Shown: positions 1 through 7,279 of the stretch, one piece after another | How positions within the stretch are numbered: the first letter of the stretch is position 1 | How the letters are laid out: every line of letters begins with the position of its first letter | Origin: an uncultured Mailhella sp. | GTDB lineage: Bacteria; Desulfobacterota; Desulfovibrionia; Desulfovibrionales; Desulfovibrionaceae | NCBI GenBank assembly: GCA_948482415.1 | Contig: CAOMFZ010000036.1 | Span: forward strand, 1-14,715 | Direction of reading: 5' to 3' | Length of the DNA stretch: 14,715 nt | The notes under the pieces: generated by a model | Database searches by the model: none | What the model saw: only the letters and a program-made list of their open reading frames with translations | What the model was told of the DNA's origin: nothing | Translations under genes and position numbers: made by a program

Positions 1-85
1 ACTTTTTCAAAAGTTCTTTCCCTGTAAAATTGCAACTATTTTCGGAAACGCTCTATTCTGTATGCTATCTGGAAGCTCTCTGGTA

Positions 86-1171
86 TCAGCGGTGCGCTCT
101 GCCTACGATTTCAAAGCGCTTGGGGCAATTTTGGCAGGCTGAATCGGGAGTATTTTTTGCCAGCGATTCACGAAAAGCCTGAAAATCTTGATTTTCCCAG
201 ATTTCAAGTACATCTGTTTCCAAAACTGAGCCAAAAACGCGGCGGTTGGGATTTTTTGCATTATCAGGCACATTTAAATAAACGCAGGGAGAGACCATGC
301 CTTCTGCGTCAATATACAGACTGCCGGTGATATTTTCTCTGCAGCCGCCTGTATGGGCGATTGCCTTTGAGCCGGGCAGGGCAAAAACAATATTGCGTTC
401 CATTTTGGCTGCTGTATCTGCAACTTCCTGTAAAATATTTCTTGCTTCGGCAATTTTTTGCCTTTCATGGGGGGCAAAGGCAAGAGGTGTTTGCTCGCTG
501 TCGGCAATATAATCCAGGGAGCTGATGACTGCTGTGCTGATATCCAGTTCTTCCATGAGATCGGGAAGATTTTTTACAGCGTCCACTCTGTCAGCCAGTA
601 AAAGATAGGCAAAATGAATATCCAAAGGACTGTATCCCATATCTTTGACCGCAGATTTCACCATTCTGATTGCAGAACAAACTTTTTCAAAAGGCACGCC
701 TGCCCGTCCGCTGTCATTGGAGGCTGAGTCTGTTCCAACCAGAGAAAATGCCAGGGTATCAATGCCGGAATGAGCCAATTTATAAGCAATTTCATCATTC
801 ATAATTAAGCCGCAGCTTGTGCTTGAAACCTGACAATCGGCTTTTCTTGCAAGTGCCGCAAAATCAAAAAAACGCGGGTGCAGAAGCGGTTCGCCCCAGC
901 CCTGCAAATGGACGCGTTCGCTTATGCGCATAAGTTTCCACAGCGCAGCAAAAATTTCCGGGCTGATATGTCTGGATTTCCAGCTTTCTTTCATGGTGGT
1001 ATGGGGGCAATAAATACAGCATCCGCCGCAAAAGGAAGTGACTTCAACCTGTATGCAGTCAAGGGGACGGCGTTTGCCCAGCAAATCGCGCTTGATCATT
1101 TCAATCACGCCGGGAGCCTTGAAATTTTTGTTTTTCAACGGGTCATTTTCAATCATGGATTTTTCTGCCAT
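86..1171 (-). CDS. Radical SAM/SPASM domain protein
   Basis: A 361-residue radical SAM enzyme with a C-terminal SPASM region. The [4Fe-4S]-AdoMet motif CxxxCxxC is at C48, C52 and C55, with an extra C51 inside it. The following GWGEPLLHP (residues 91-99) matches the GGEP-type SAM-binding strand. The SPASM half shows C277, C296 and a closing CxxC (C346, C349), enough for at least one auxiliary cluster. Family members modify peptides or proteins or act in cofactor synthesis; the substrate cannot be read from the sequence. It is the last gene of a three-gene operon, starting 6 bp after the preceding stop. The ATG at 1171 has a GGAG about 11 bases upstream, inside the end of the previous gene. 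Residue 6 is also Met, but no good ribosome-binding site precedes it. No RiPP precursor is visible nearby. The fold is secure; the role is unknown. Confidence 0.9.
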   Translation of the reverse strand: MAEKSMIENDPLKNKNFKAPGVIEMIKRDLLGKRRPLDCIQVEVTSFCGGCCIYCPHTTMKESWKSRHISPEIFAALWKLMRISERVHLQGWGEPLLHPRFFDFAALARKADCQVSSTSCGLIMNDEIAYKLAHSGIDTLAFSLVGTDSASNDSGRAGVPFEKVCSAIRMVKSAVKDMGYSPLDIHFAYLLLADRVDAVKNLPDLMEELDISTAVISSLDYIADSEQTPLAFAPHERQKIAEARNILQEVADTAAKMERNIVFALPGSKAIAHTGGCRENITGSLYIDAEGMVSPCVYLNVPDNAKNPNRRVFGSVLETDVLEIWENQDFQAFRESLAKNTPDSACQNCPKRFEIVGRAHR

Positions 1172-1177
1172 ATTCTT

Positions 1178-2053
1178 TTACGCTCCAAACAAACGTGCAA
1201 ACAAGCCTTTTTTCTCTTGCCGTATATCCCAGCCGTATTCATAACAGGGCAGGAAAAATTCCGCGCCCCATTTCTTTTTGAAAAAGCCAATTCCCTCATT
1301 GACGGCAAGTCCTAAATTAAGTTGGCTGTGTCCGCGTTCTTCACCGCATTTTGCCACAGCTTCAAGGAGAGCATCGGCGGTTCCGGGAGGGGCAGAAGGC
1401 AGGCGGTAGGCAAACATATAAAAAGCGGTATTGAAAGAAGAATAATCGCCAATGGCAAAGGCGACAACTTTGCCGTCCTTTGTTCGTGCTGAAAAGAGCC
1501 GTGCTTCAGGACTTTCCGCAAGATAATTTTTGAGTTGATGAAAAATATGTATCATGCCTGCTTCAAGTTTGCGTCCGGAGCAGAAATTTTCCACGATGGC
1601 TTCGTGTTCCTGTCCATATTTTTCAGCTCCGCTTTCTTCAATGTCTATATCTCGTTTGGCTCTGGTCAGCATATTACGCAGTTTTTGTTTGTAAGGAGCT
1701 AAGGGCAGGGGCAAAGACCAATAGGCGTCTTTGCTGACCGTGGCATTATCAGGCGCCTGACTTGGCTTTTCGGCACAAAGCACGGTAATATGCTGAAGTC
1801 CTTTTGTCTGCAAAGCTTCGGCAACAGCGGCGTCAAGGGCTTCCTTGTCCTGCGGTTTTCCCATGGGGAAGCCAATCAGCACAATTTGCCCCTCACAAAA
1901 ATGCCCGACACAATTTCCAAACATACGGGAATCAAGACCGGAAACTGCCTTGACATAAGGAATAAGCTGGTCCGGGGTTACGGCACCGGCAGTAACCTGC
2001 GTGAGCCTTGAGGGTAGTCCCGTATTGGTTTTTGAAGCAGTTTTCGTTACCAC
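1178..2053 (-). CDS. GNAT/FemAB-like acyltransferase, stand-alone paralogue of the upstream fusion's N-terminal half
   Basis: A 291-residue protein collinear with about residues 45-295 of the product encoded just upstream. Shared blocks include LGLAVNEGIGFFKKKWGA (247-264), compared with LGLGVNEGILRFKKKWGA in the neighbour, a strand ending IGFP (60-63), and a Lys/Arg-rich segment ending in DIEES (137-141). The final block resembles the closing motif of GNAT-fold FemAB/Acetyltransf_6 enzymes, which transfer acyl or aminoacyl groups. That family call is from motif recognition only. The start is a GTG at 2053 within the last codons of the upstream gene (7 bp overlap), with a near-perfect Shine-Dalgarno sequence, so translation is probably coupled. 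No signal peptide or membrane segment is apparent, so a cytoplasmic location is inferred. Acceptor and donor are unknown. Confidence 0.75.
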   Translation of the reverse strand: MVTKTASKTNTGLPSRLTQVTAGAVTPDQLIPYVKAVSGLDSRMFGNCVGHFCEGQIVLIGFPMGKPQDKEALDAAVAEALQTKGLQHITVLCAEKPSQAPDNATVSKDAYWSLPLPLAPYKQKLRNMLTRAKRDIDIEESGAEKYGQEHEAIVENFCSGRKLEAGMIHIFHQLKNYLAESPEARLFSARTKDGKVVAFAIGDYSSFNTAFYMFAYRLPSAPPGTADALLEAVAKCGEERGHSQLNLGLAVNEGIGFFKKKWGAEFFLPCYEYGWDIRQEKKGLFARLFGA

Positions 2054-3900
2054 CAGCGAACCTCCTTTTCATTGTGTAAAAATGCTTTGAGTCTGTGTGA
2101 CATGGTGGGCAGGCAGCGGCGCAGGGTATAGCCGTCTTCAGCAAGCATCCAGCGCAAATTCAAGAGATGTGCCGCACCGACAAAAACAGCAGTGCGTCCC
2201 TCTTCCAGATAAGGACGCATACGCTCACGAAAACGCTGGTCGCGTACGCTGATAATAGTGCCTGTTCTGGTGGGAAATTCTGCACTGGACCCCATCATTC
2301 CTTCCAAATCGCCAGCCAGATAGGCTTTTAAATTGCGCCGGGAGTAAAGTTTCCATTCGCGGCAATTCCTGAAATATGTCAGGACACGCTCAATAGGAAC
2401 GGAATTGAGTGAAGCAAGCTGTTCTTCGAGATTTTCCATACCAATGATATTTTTTCCCATATCGCGGGCAATGCGCCAGGCTTCCATATCAACGGAACAT
2501 TTCCATTCAAGGCGTTCAAGAAAAGCTGTCCAAAGGGTGAAAAAAGCACACCAGGGCCGCATGGTTGCCAAAATTTCACGCACGTTCGCTTTTTTGCCTG
2601 CTTCCAAGCCGGCAAGACGAGCCCATGTTCCTTCCGGTCCGCGGACAACACGTTCCAGTTTTTGTATTTCTGCTTCTGTCAGCTGTTCAAGAAGAGGGGT
2701 AAAGCCGGGTTCAAGATCTTTGCCGTTTTTATCGACATCTGCCATGAATTTATCGTCAAGCGGACCTTCAAAAATAACATGGTCAACCTTGCGGAAAAGC
2801 TTGCGGAAAGAATTTTCAAAGGAATAACGGAAAAAGTGTGCTGTGCCGCAAAGGTAGGAAACTTTTCCGTTTTTTTCAACTTCATAGAACATGGCAAAAG
2901 GACGCTGTTCAGGCTGCATGGCTAAAATCTGCCTTTTGGTTAATGTGCTGCTGCGAAGCAGTGCCAGCGCAAAATCATGGGCAATGCTTTGTTCTGTGTT
3001 TTCTGCTTCTTCCTGCCACTGTGCCATGACGTAGGGCAGGGAGGGTACAGCGCCCCATTTTTTCTTAAAACGCAAAATTCCTTCATTGACGCCAAGTCCT
3101 AAATGAATAAAACGCTTGCCTGCTGCTTTTGCCCTTTCAATCATGGAAGCAAACAGCAAATCTGCCGCATGGGGAACATAATGGGCACGAGAATGGGCAC
3201 CAAGAATATAGGAAACAAAATTTTTTGGGGCATAGTCAAGCAAAAGACAGGCAGCCAAATGCCCCTCGCTGTCCCAGGCATTGAGAAAACGCAGACAGCC
3301 GCTGTCAGCTGTTTCCGCAAGCGCTTCCGGCGTTCGGGCATACAGTTCACGGACATGCGGTGCAAGGGAAGCCATTTCACCGCGGTCAGCCCGTCCCATA
3401 AATTCTGCCCAAAGACGGCGGTGTGCCGCTGTAAAGGCAGTGCTTTCTTCAACACGCAGAACTTGTGCTGCTTTGCGCACAGGACTGCGCAGACGGGCAG
3501 GGATTGGCGCGCTGCTTGACAATACATAAAAACGGTCACGGTCAATAATAGTATCCTGCAGGCGCTCAGGCAAATCAGGAGCAACGGCATAACACTGGAG
3601 TGTGGGCTGTCCGCATTGTGCTATTGCTTCTTCAAGGGCATTTTCAAAATCTTCATGGGAATAGGTTCCATGTAAAGGATAGCCAATAGCCATAAGCCAG
3701 TCATCGTCATGGATGAAAAAATATTCTCCCATGCAAAAAGCATCGCCCTGGGACAGGGCGCGCATAAGCCCCGGAGAATGTTCAGGGATTCTGGCAGAAT
3801 CAATCAGTTTTTGATACAGATTTTCCTGTTCTGAATTTTCCGGATCTGTGACGTTCCTGTCAGGAGAATTGACAGAAATTATTTTGTCATTATCAGGCAT
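2047..3900 (-). CDS. GNAT-like domain fused to TraB/GumN (PrgY/Tiki-type) domain
   Basis: A 617-residue two-domain protein. Residues about 30-300 are homologous to the whole downstream 291-residue protein and carry the GNAT/FemAB-like motif LGLGVNEGILRFKKKWGA (267-284). Residues about 333-600 match the TraB/PrgY/GumN family: the first motif GTAH is at 352-355, followed by E378 (IFEGP), then the SVDMEAW block with D471, GMEN with E489, an ISVRDQRF block (550-557), and the closing VGAAHLL with H578. Related TraB/Tiki proteins are regarded as GxxH-type metalloproteases or regulators of peptide signals. Both histidine motifs are intact here, so hydrolytic activity is plausible but inferred. There is no obvious signal peptide or membrane anchor. 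ATG at 3900 is preceded by a G-rich stretch about 4 bases away. It is first in a three-gene minus-strand operon, and a candidate promoter lies in the AT-rich region upstream. Confidence 0.82.
   Translation of the reverse strand: MPDNDKIISVNSPDRNVTDPENSEQENLYQKLIDSARIPEHSPGLMRALSQGDAFCMGEYFFIHDDDWLMAIGYPLHGTYSHEDFENALEEAIAQCGQPTLQCYAVAPDLPERLQDTIIDRDRFYVLSSSAPIPARLRSPVRKAAQVLRVEESTAFTAAHRRLWAEFMGRADRGEMASLAPHVRELYARTPEALAETADSGCLRFLNAWDSEGHLAACLLLDYAPKNFVSYILGAHSRAHYVPHAADLLFASMIERAKAAGKRFIHLGLGVNEGILRFKKKWGAVPSLPYVMAQWQEEAENTEQSIAHDFALALLRSSTLTKRQILAMQPEQRPFAMFYEVEKNGKVSYLCGTAHFFRYSFENSFRKLFRKVDHVIFEGPLDDKFMADVDKNGKDLEPGFTPLLEQLTEAEIQKLERVVRGPEGTWARLAGLEAGKKANVREILATMRPWCAFFTLWTAFLERLEWKCSVDMEAWRIARDMGKNIIGMENLEEQLASLNSVPIERVLTYFRNCREWKLYSRRNLKAYLAGDLEGMMGSSAEFPTRTGTIISVRDQRFRERMRPYLEEGRTAVFVGAAHLLNLRWMLAEDGYTLRRCLPTMSHRLKAFLHNEKEVRWW
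2054..2069 (-). promoter_or_regulatory. Ribosome-binding site deciding a GTG start
   Basis: Read on the minus strand, AAAAGGAGG is followed by a 7-base spacer (TTCGCTG) and then GTG at 2053. The strength and spacing support the GTG as the true start of the 291-residue gene, although it lies inside the last codons of the preceding gene. Confidence 0.7.
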
Positions 3901-3950
3901 AAAGCCCCCAAAAAAACAGTTTTCTAATGGATTTTGATAAAATCGGATAA

Positions 3951-3979
3951 ATTATATTTTCAAGATTTGTCTCACTCTA
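3951..3979 (-). promoter_or_regulatory. Candidate promoter for the GNAT-TraB operon
   Basis: On the minus strand a perfect TATAAT hexamer (3951-3956) lies about 50 bases upstream of the ATG at 3900. At 17-bp spacing the -35 position reads TAGAGT (3974-3979), a weak match. In DNA this AT-rich the -10 alone is weak evidence. Confidence 0.3.
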
Positions 3980-4111
3980 GCACAGCAAGAATAAATTTTC
4001 AATGTTCTATTTTATGCAGGTAAAGGAATGAAAGCAAATGATAATGTGAAAAATTTCTTTTGATTGTGTTCTTTTTTGAAGTTTTTCTGATTAAAATATG
4101 CGGGCAGTATA

Positions 4112-4139
4112 TTGGCTGAAGACAGAGAACATGTATAAT
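4112..4139 (+). promoter_or_regulatory. Candidate sigma-70 type promoter for the redox operon
   Basis: TTGGCT (4112-4117), a 16-base spacer and TATAAT (4134-4139) form a reasonable promoter. It would leave a leader of about 195 bases before the ATG at 4342, with the half-site cluster at 4276-4305 inside that leader. A promoter closer to the gene cannot be excluded, for example TTGAGA at 4236-4241 with a poor -10. Confidence 0.35.
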
Positions 4140-4275
4140 ATGCTTGTTTTATTGTTCTTTTAAAAAATATTCATCATGTTTTTTGCGGTTCTGTTTATGA
4201 ATACTTTAAATTTTCAGAAAATGCAAAAAAATTAGTTGAGACTATATCTCTGTTTTTTTTATTAGAGTTATATTT

Positions 4276-4305
4276 TTCACATATAAAATGTGAATGTTTA
4301 TTCAC
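4276..4305. promoter_or_regulatory. Overlapping palindromes, probable Crp/Fnr-type operator
   Basis: Two perfect inverted repeats share their middle arm: TTCACAT-N5-ATGTGAA (4276-4294) and GTGAAT-N4-ATTCAC (4290-4305). The second has the 5-4-5 geometry of Fnr-family sites. Its core TGAAT-N4-ATTCA differs symmetrically by one base per arm from the TTAAT-N4-ATTAA box known for CprK. The cluster lies 36-66 bases before the first gene of the operon, and a CprK-like regulator gene lies downstream at 8744. Symmetry is seen directly; binding by that regulator is inference. Confidence 0.55.
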
Positions 4306-4341
4306 GCGTTCTTGAGATTTTAAAAATTATGTGGAGGTTTC

Positions 4342-5514
4342 ATGTTACGTTCCATTGATACAGAAAAATGTATTGGCTGTGGTTCTTGTTTTAAATCATG
4401 TTCCTTTGATGTGTATAGATTGAATACGCATCAGGAAAAAGCTTCTCCCTGTTCCGCGATTTGTCCTGTTGGAACAGATATGCGCAGTTATATGCATTTA
4501 CTCCAGCAAGGCAGGCATTTTGATGCAGCAAAAGAATTATTGCAGTATAATCCCATGCCTTTGCTGACTTGCCGTGTATGTCCTCATTATTGTGAAAAAG
4601 CCTGTACCCGCGCAAAAATTGATGCGTCTGTGAATATTCCGGCCATGGAAGATTATCTCGGACATTGGATTATAGAACATGAGCCCTCTGTACCGGAAAT
4701 AAGCCGCGCAGGCAAAATCGCGGTTATTGGTTCCGGTGCGGCAGGGCTTTCAGCCGCATATTTTATGCGTATGCATGGTTGTTCTGTTGTTGTGTATGAA
4801 AAAGAAGAAAAGCTTGGCGGACAGCTTTGCGATAAAGTTTCTTCAGAAATTTTATCCGCTCAAATTGAATGGTTTAAACGCTGCGGCATTGAATTTGTGA
4901 CCGGCACGGCTGTGGGCGATAATGAAGCGCTTACCATTCAAAAACTTCGCGAAGACTATGTAAAGGCTGTGATTATTGCCACCGGAAAGGATACGGCGGG
5001 TAATTTCAAATCTGTTATTGATGTTGCGGATAATAAAATTGATGCTGACGCTGTTTCTCTGGCAACCAGAACCAATGGCATTTTTGCTGCCGGAGCTGTC
5101 CATGGAGCTTCTCACGATCCTGCGCATGAAGTTTGTGACGGACGGGAAGCGGCATTTTCCGCATACCGTTTTCTTAATGGCTGGGATTTATTGGAATCCC
5201 GTCCTGTAAAGAAACGTGAAATAGCCACTATGCCAGTAGAAAAATTATTCCGGTACAATCAGGAACTGCCAATAGGAACACTTCCGGCAAGTCCTCGAAA
5301 TGAAGCAGCTCCCAATACAATTTATGATTATGAAACAATGATTTTAGAAGCTAACCGCTGTGTAACATGCGGGGCAAAGGCAGAAGCAGCCTATAAAAAT
5401 GACTGTATGACCTGTTATTTCTGTGAAATTGCCTGTCCGGTGAACGCTATTATTGTTGACCCAATCAAAGAAAAGCAGCCGCGCACTATTGAATTTGAAC
5501 GTGAAGGAGTTTAA
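4342..5514 (+). CDS. Compact Fe-S/FAD electron-transfer protein, GltD-related, lacking the NAD(P)H domain
   Basis: A 390-residue protein built from four parts. (1) An N-terminal half-ferredoxin with CIGCGSCFKSC (C10, C13, C16, C20). (2) A GltD/dihydropyrimidine-dehydrogenase-type Fe-S domain with CSAICPVGTD (C37, C41) and CRVCPHYCEKAC (C77, C80, C84, C88). (3) An FAD Rossmann fold with IAVIGSGAAGLSAA (127-140) and E153. (4) A C-terminal Fe-S part with CVTC (340-343) and C355, C358, C361, C365. Between IIATG (211-215) and NGIFAAG (245-251) only about 30 residues remain, where GltD-type enzymes carry an NAD(P)H-binding domain. This protein therefore probably takes electrons from something other than NAD(P)H, such as ferredoxin. 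GGAGG lies 4 bases before the ATG. It ends 2 bp before the flavoprotein gene, which suggests a partner or electron-feeder role. Confidence 0.8.
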   Translation: MLRSIDTEKCIGCGSCFKSCSFDVYRLNTHQEKASPCSAICPVGTDMRSYMHLLQQGRHFDAAKELLQYNPMPLLTCRVCPHYCEKACTRAKIDASVNIPAMEDYLGHWIIEHEPSVPEISRAGKIAVIGSGAAGLSAAYFMRMHGCSVVVYEKEEKLGGQLCDKVSSEILSAQIEWFKRCGIEFVTGTAVGDNEALTIQKLREDYVKAVIIATGKDTAGNFKSVIDVADNKIDADAVSLATRTNGIFAAGAVHGASHDPAHEVCDGREAAFSAYRFLNGWDLLESRPVKKREIATMPVEKLFRYNQELPIGTLPASPRNEAAPNTIYDYETMILEANRCVTCGAKAEAAYKNDCMTCYFCEIACPVNAIIVDPIKEKQPRTIEFEREGV

Positions 5515-5516
5515 AA

Positions 5517-7235
5517 ATGAAACAGACAAATATTGATCATAGCATAAAAGCAGATGTCCTTATTATTGGCGGTGGTTTTGCTGGTTTATGGGCTGCTGTA
5601 AGCGCAAAAGAACATGTAGAAAATGTTGTAGTTGTGGATAAAGGACCTGCTGACTGGGGTGGACTTGGCACTGCTTCCGGCGGTGATTTTCAATGTGTGC
5701 AGGATACAACGGTTGAAGCGGCGCTTGACGATGTTGTGTATTATTATGACGGACTTTGCGAACAAACTCTCATCAAAAATATTTTGGAACAATCCTATGA
5801 ACGTTTTCAGCATTATGAACGGCTTGGGGTTAAATTTGAACGTGATGAAAACGGTAAATTAAAGGCTATTCCGCAGCGGAATTTACAGCACATGAAAATG
5901 CTGCTTATCCGTCCTTACGGAATAGGCGGACCAAGTATGCGTGATGCGCTTGTTCGCGAATTGAACAGACTTGGCGTTAAACGTATATTTAGAGTTCAAA
6001 TTACAGAAATCCTGAAGAATGAAGCAGGAGAAACTGCGGGTGCTGTAGGTTTCCATACCCAAAGCGGTGAAACCTTTATGTTTGAAGCGCCTTCCATTGT
6101 GCTTGCAACCGGCAACGGCGGCTGGCGTCCTTCTTATATTACCATGGCTAATTCAACAGGCGAAGGCGGCTGGCTTGCTTATAAAGCCGGAGCAGACCTT
6201 GCCAATAACGAATTTATGAATATCTGGATTCAGCCCGTTGTCTTTTCATGGGAAGGGCAAACAGGTTTGCTGCCTCTTGGTGCCCGTCTTGTAAATAAAG
6301 ACGGCGAAGACTTTATGAAGAAGTATTATTCTGAAAAATTTGGTTCCAATACAGATACAACGTATAATTCCCGCGGTATGGCATTTGAAGCCCGTGCAGG
6401 AAGAGCTCCTTTTTACTTTGATACCACAACCATGACTGAAGAAAACGCAAAACTCATGGAACCTGTCCGCGGCTGGGCAAAAATCAATTATGACCGTTTA
6501 ATCAAAGAACACGGCTTAAAGTTTTTTAATGGCAAAACCCGTTGGATGCCGCAAATAAACTGGCACTGCGGCGGACCTGCAACCAATTTGGATTATGAAA
6601 CAAATGTTCCGGGTTTATATGTAACGTGCCGCGGCAGAGCTTTTGACCCGGGTGTATATATGGGCGGCTGGGCTTTATGTACAACTGCTGTTACCGGATA
6701 TATTGCCGGAGCCAATGCTGCAAAGAGGACACTTGATAAAAAGCACAAAGCTGTGAATACAAGCATGGCAAGTGAATATTTAAAGGAAGCCATGGCTCCT
6801 GTCGGGCGCAAGGGAATTGATACCAAGGATCTTATCCGTGAAGCACAGGAAATTGTTTTCCCTGCTGATGTCTGCCTGATTAAGAGTGATGCCGCCTTAA
6901 AGAAAGCCTTGAAGCGTGTTGAATACGCCAGAGAACTTGAAACACAAATGACAGCAAGCGATCCTCGTGACCTTTGCAAATATTATGAAGCAAAAACAAT
7001 GCTTATGCGTTCAGAACTTTTTGTGAGTTCTTCACTTATGCGGACAGAAACCCGTGCAGGGCATTACCGTGAAGATTATCCGGAACGGAATAATACTGAT
7101 TGGCTTGCCTGGATTTATGTTCATAAGGGGGCAGATAATCAGCCTGTCTTTTCAAAGGTGCGTGTACCTGTTGAAGAATATCCCATCAAGCCTTACCGCT
7201 ATTATATGGATAATTTTACTTTCCCTAAAAAATAA
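5517..7235 (+). CDS. Fumarate reductase/AprA-like FAD flavoprotein, atypical active site
   Basis: A 572-residue flavoprotein of the SdhA/FrdA/AprA superfamily. The dinucleotide motif IIGGGFAGLWAA is at 16-27, a second FAD-contact ATG at 197-199, and the C-terminal domain signature RTETRAGHYREDYPERNNTDW is at 509-529. The position of the FrdA/SdhA covalent-FAD histidine reads GTASGGDF (51-58), so FAD is predicted to be non-covalent. R257 (GARLVNKDGEDFM) and H350 (NWHCGG) match two catalytic-site positions. However, the HPT histidine region reads FMNIWIQPV (233-241) and the NRLGG arginine region reads VYMGG (380-384). The substrate is therefore unlikely to be plain fumarate or succinate; it may be another unsaturated or carboxylated compound. 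AAGGAG lies 7 bases before the ATG, and the gene is 2 bp from the Fe-S/FAD gene. No signal peptide is seen, so it is probably cytoplasmic. Confidence 0.85.
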   Translation: MKQTNIDHSIKADVLIIGGGFAGLWAAVSAKEHVENVVVVDKGPADWGGLGTASGGDFQCVQDTTVEAALDDVVYYYDGLCEQTLIKNILEQSYERFQHYERLGVKFERDENGKLKAIPQRNLQHMKMLLIRPYGIGGPSMRDALVRELNRLGVKRIFRVQITEILKNEAGETAGAVGFHTQSGETFMFEAPSIVLATGNGGWRPSYITMANSTGEGGWLAYKAGADLANNEFMNIWIQPVVFSWEGQTGLLPLGARLVNKDGEDFMKKYYSEKFGSNTDTTYNSRGMAFEARAGRAPFYFDTTTMTEENAKLMEPVRGWAKINYDRLIKEHGLKFFNGKTRWMPQINWHCGGPATNLDYETNVPGLYVTCRGRAFDPGVYMGGWALCTTAVTGYIAGANAAKRTLDKKHKAVNTSMASEYLKEAMAPVGRKGIDTKDLIREAQEIVFPADVCLIKSDAALKKALKRVEYARELETQMTASDPRDLCKYYEAKTMLMRSELFVSSSLMRTETRAGHYREDYPERNNTDWLAWIYVHKGADNQPVFSKVRVPVEEYPIKPYRYYMDNFTFPKK

Positions 7236-7279
7236 TTTTAAAAATACTGTAACGTATTAATGTTCTTACGGGAGAGCAT

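Larger units (their letters stand above)
3901..4341. other. AT-rich divergent intergenic region
   Basis: This 441-bp gap separates two divergently transcribed operons and is clearly richer in A+T than the flanking minus-strand genes. It holds candidate promoters in both directions and, nearest the plus-strand operon, three overlapping GTGAA/TTCAC half-sites. A longer inverted repeat, TATTCAT (4168-4174) with ATGAATA (4197-4203), is separated by 22 bases. It contains the same TGAAT/ATTCA pentamer as the downstream operator, so it could be an auxiliary site or chance in AT-rich DNA. The only small ORF seen, 11 codons from 4028, looks incidental. No convincing small gene, RNA gene or riboswitch was recognised. 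Confidence 0.6.

Noticed and set aside
1..85. Possible terminator or precursor-peptide gene after the radical SAM gene
   Set aside because: No stem followed by a T-run and no small ORF with a ribosome-binding site could be made out in the available bases.
878..1315. Plus-strand 145-residue ORF
   Set aside because: Fully opposite the radical SAM and GNAT-like genes with no motif; a shadow frame.
4028..4063. 11-codon ORF in the divergent intergenic region, considered as a leader peptide or RiPP precursor
   Set aside because: Very short, poor ribosome-binding-site spacing, no leader/core features, and 300 bases from the next gene.
7243..7258. AATAC-N6-GTATT inverted repeat before the permease gene
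   Set aside because: Only five AT-rich pairs and no T-tract, so not a terminator; could be chance.
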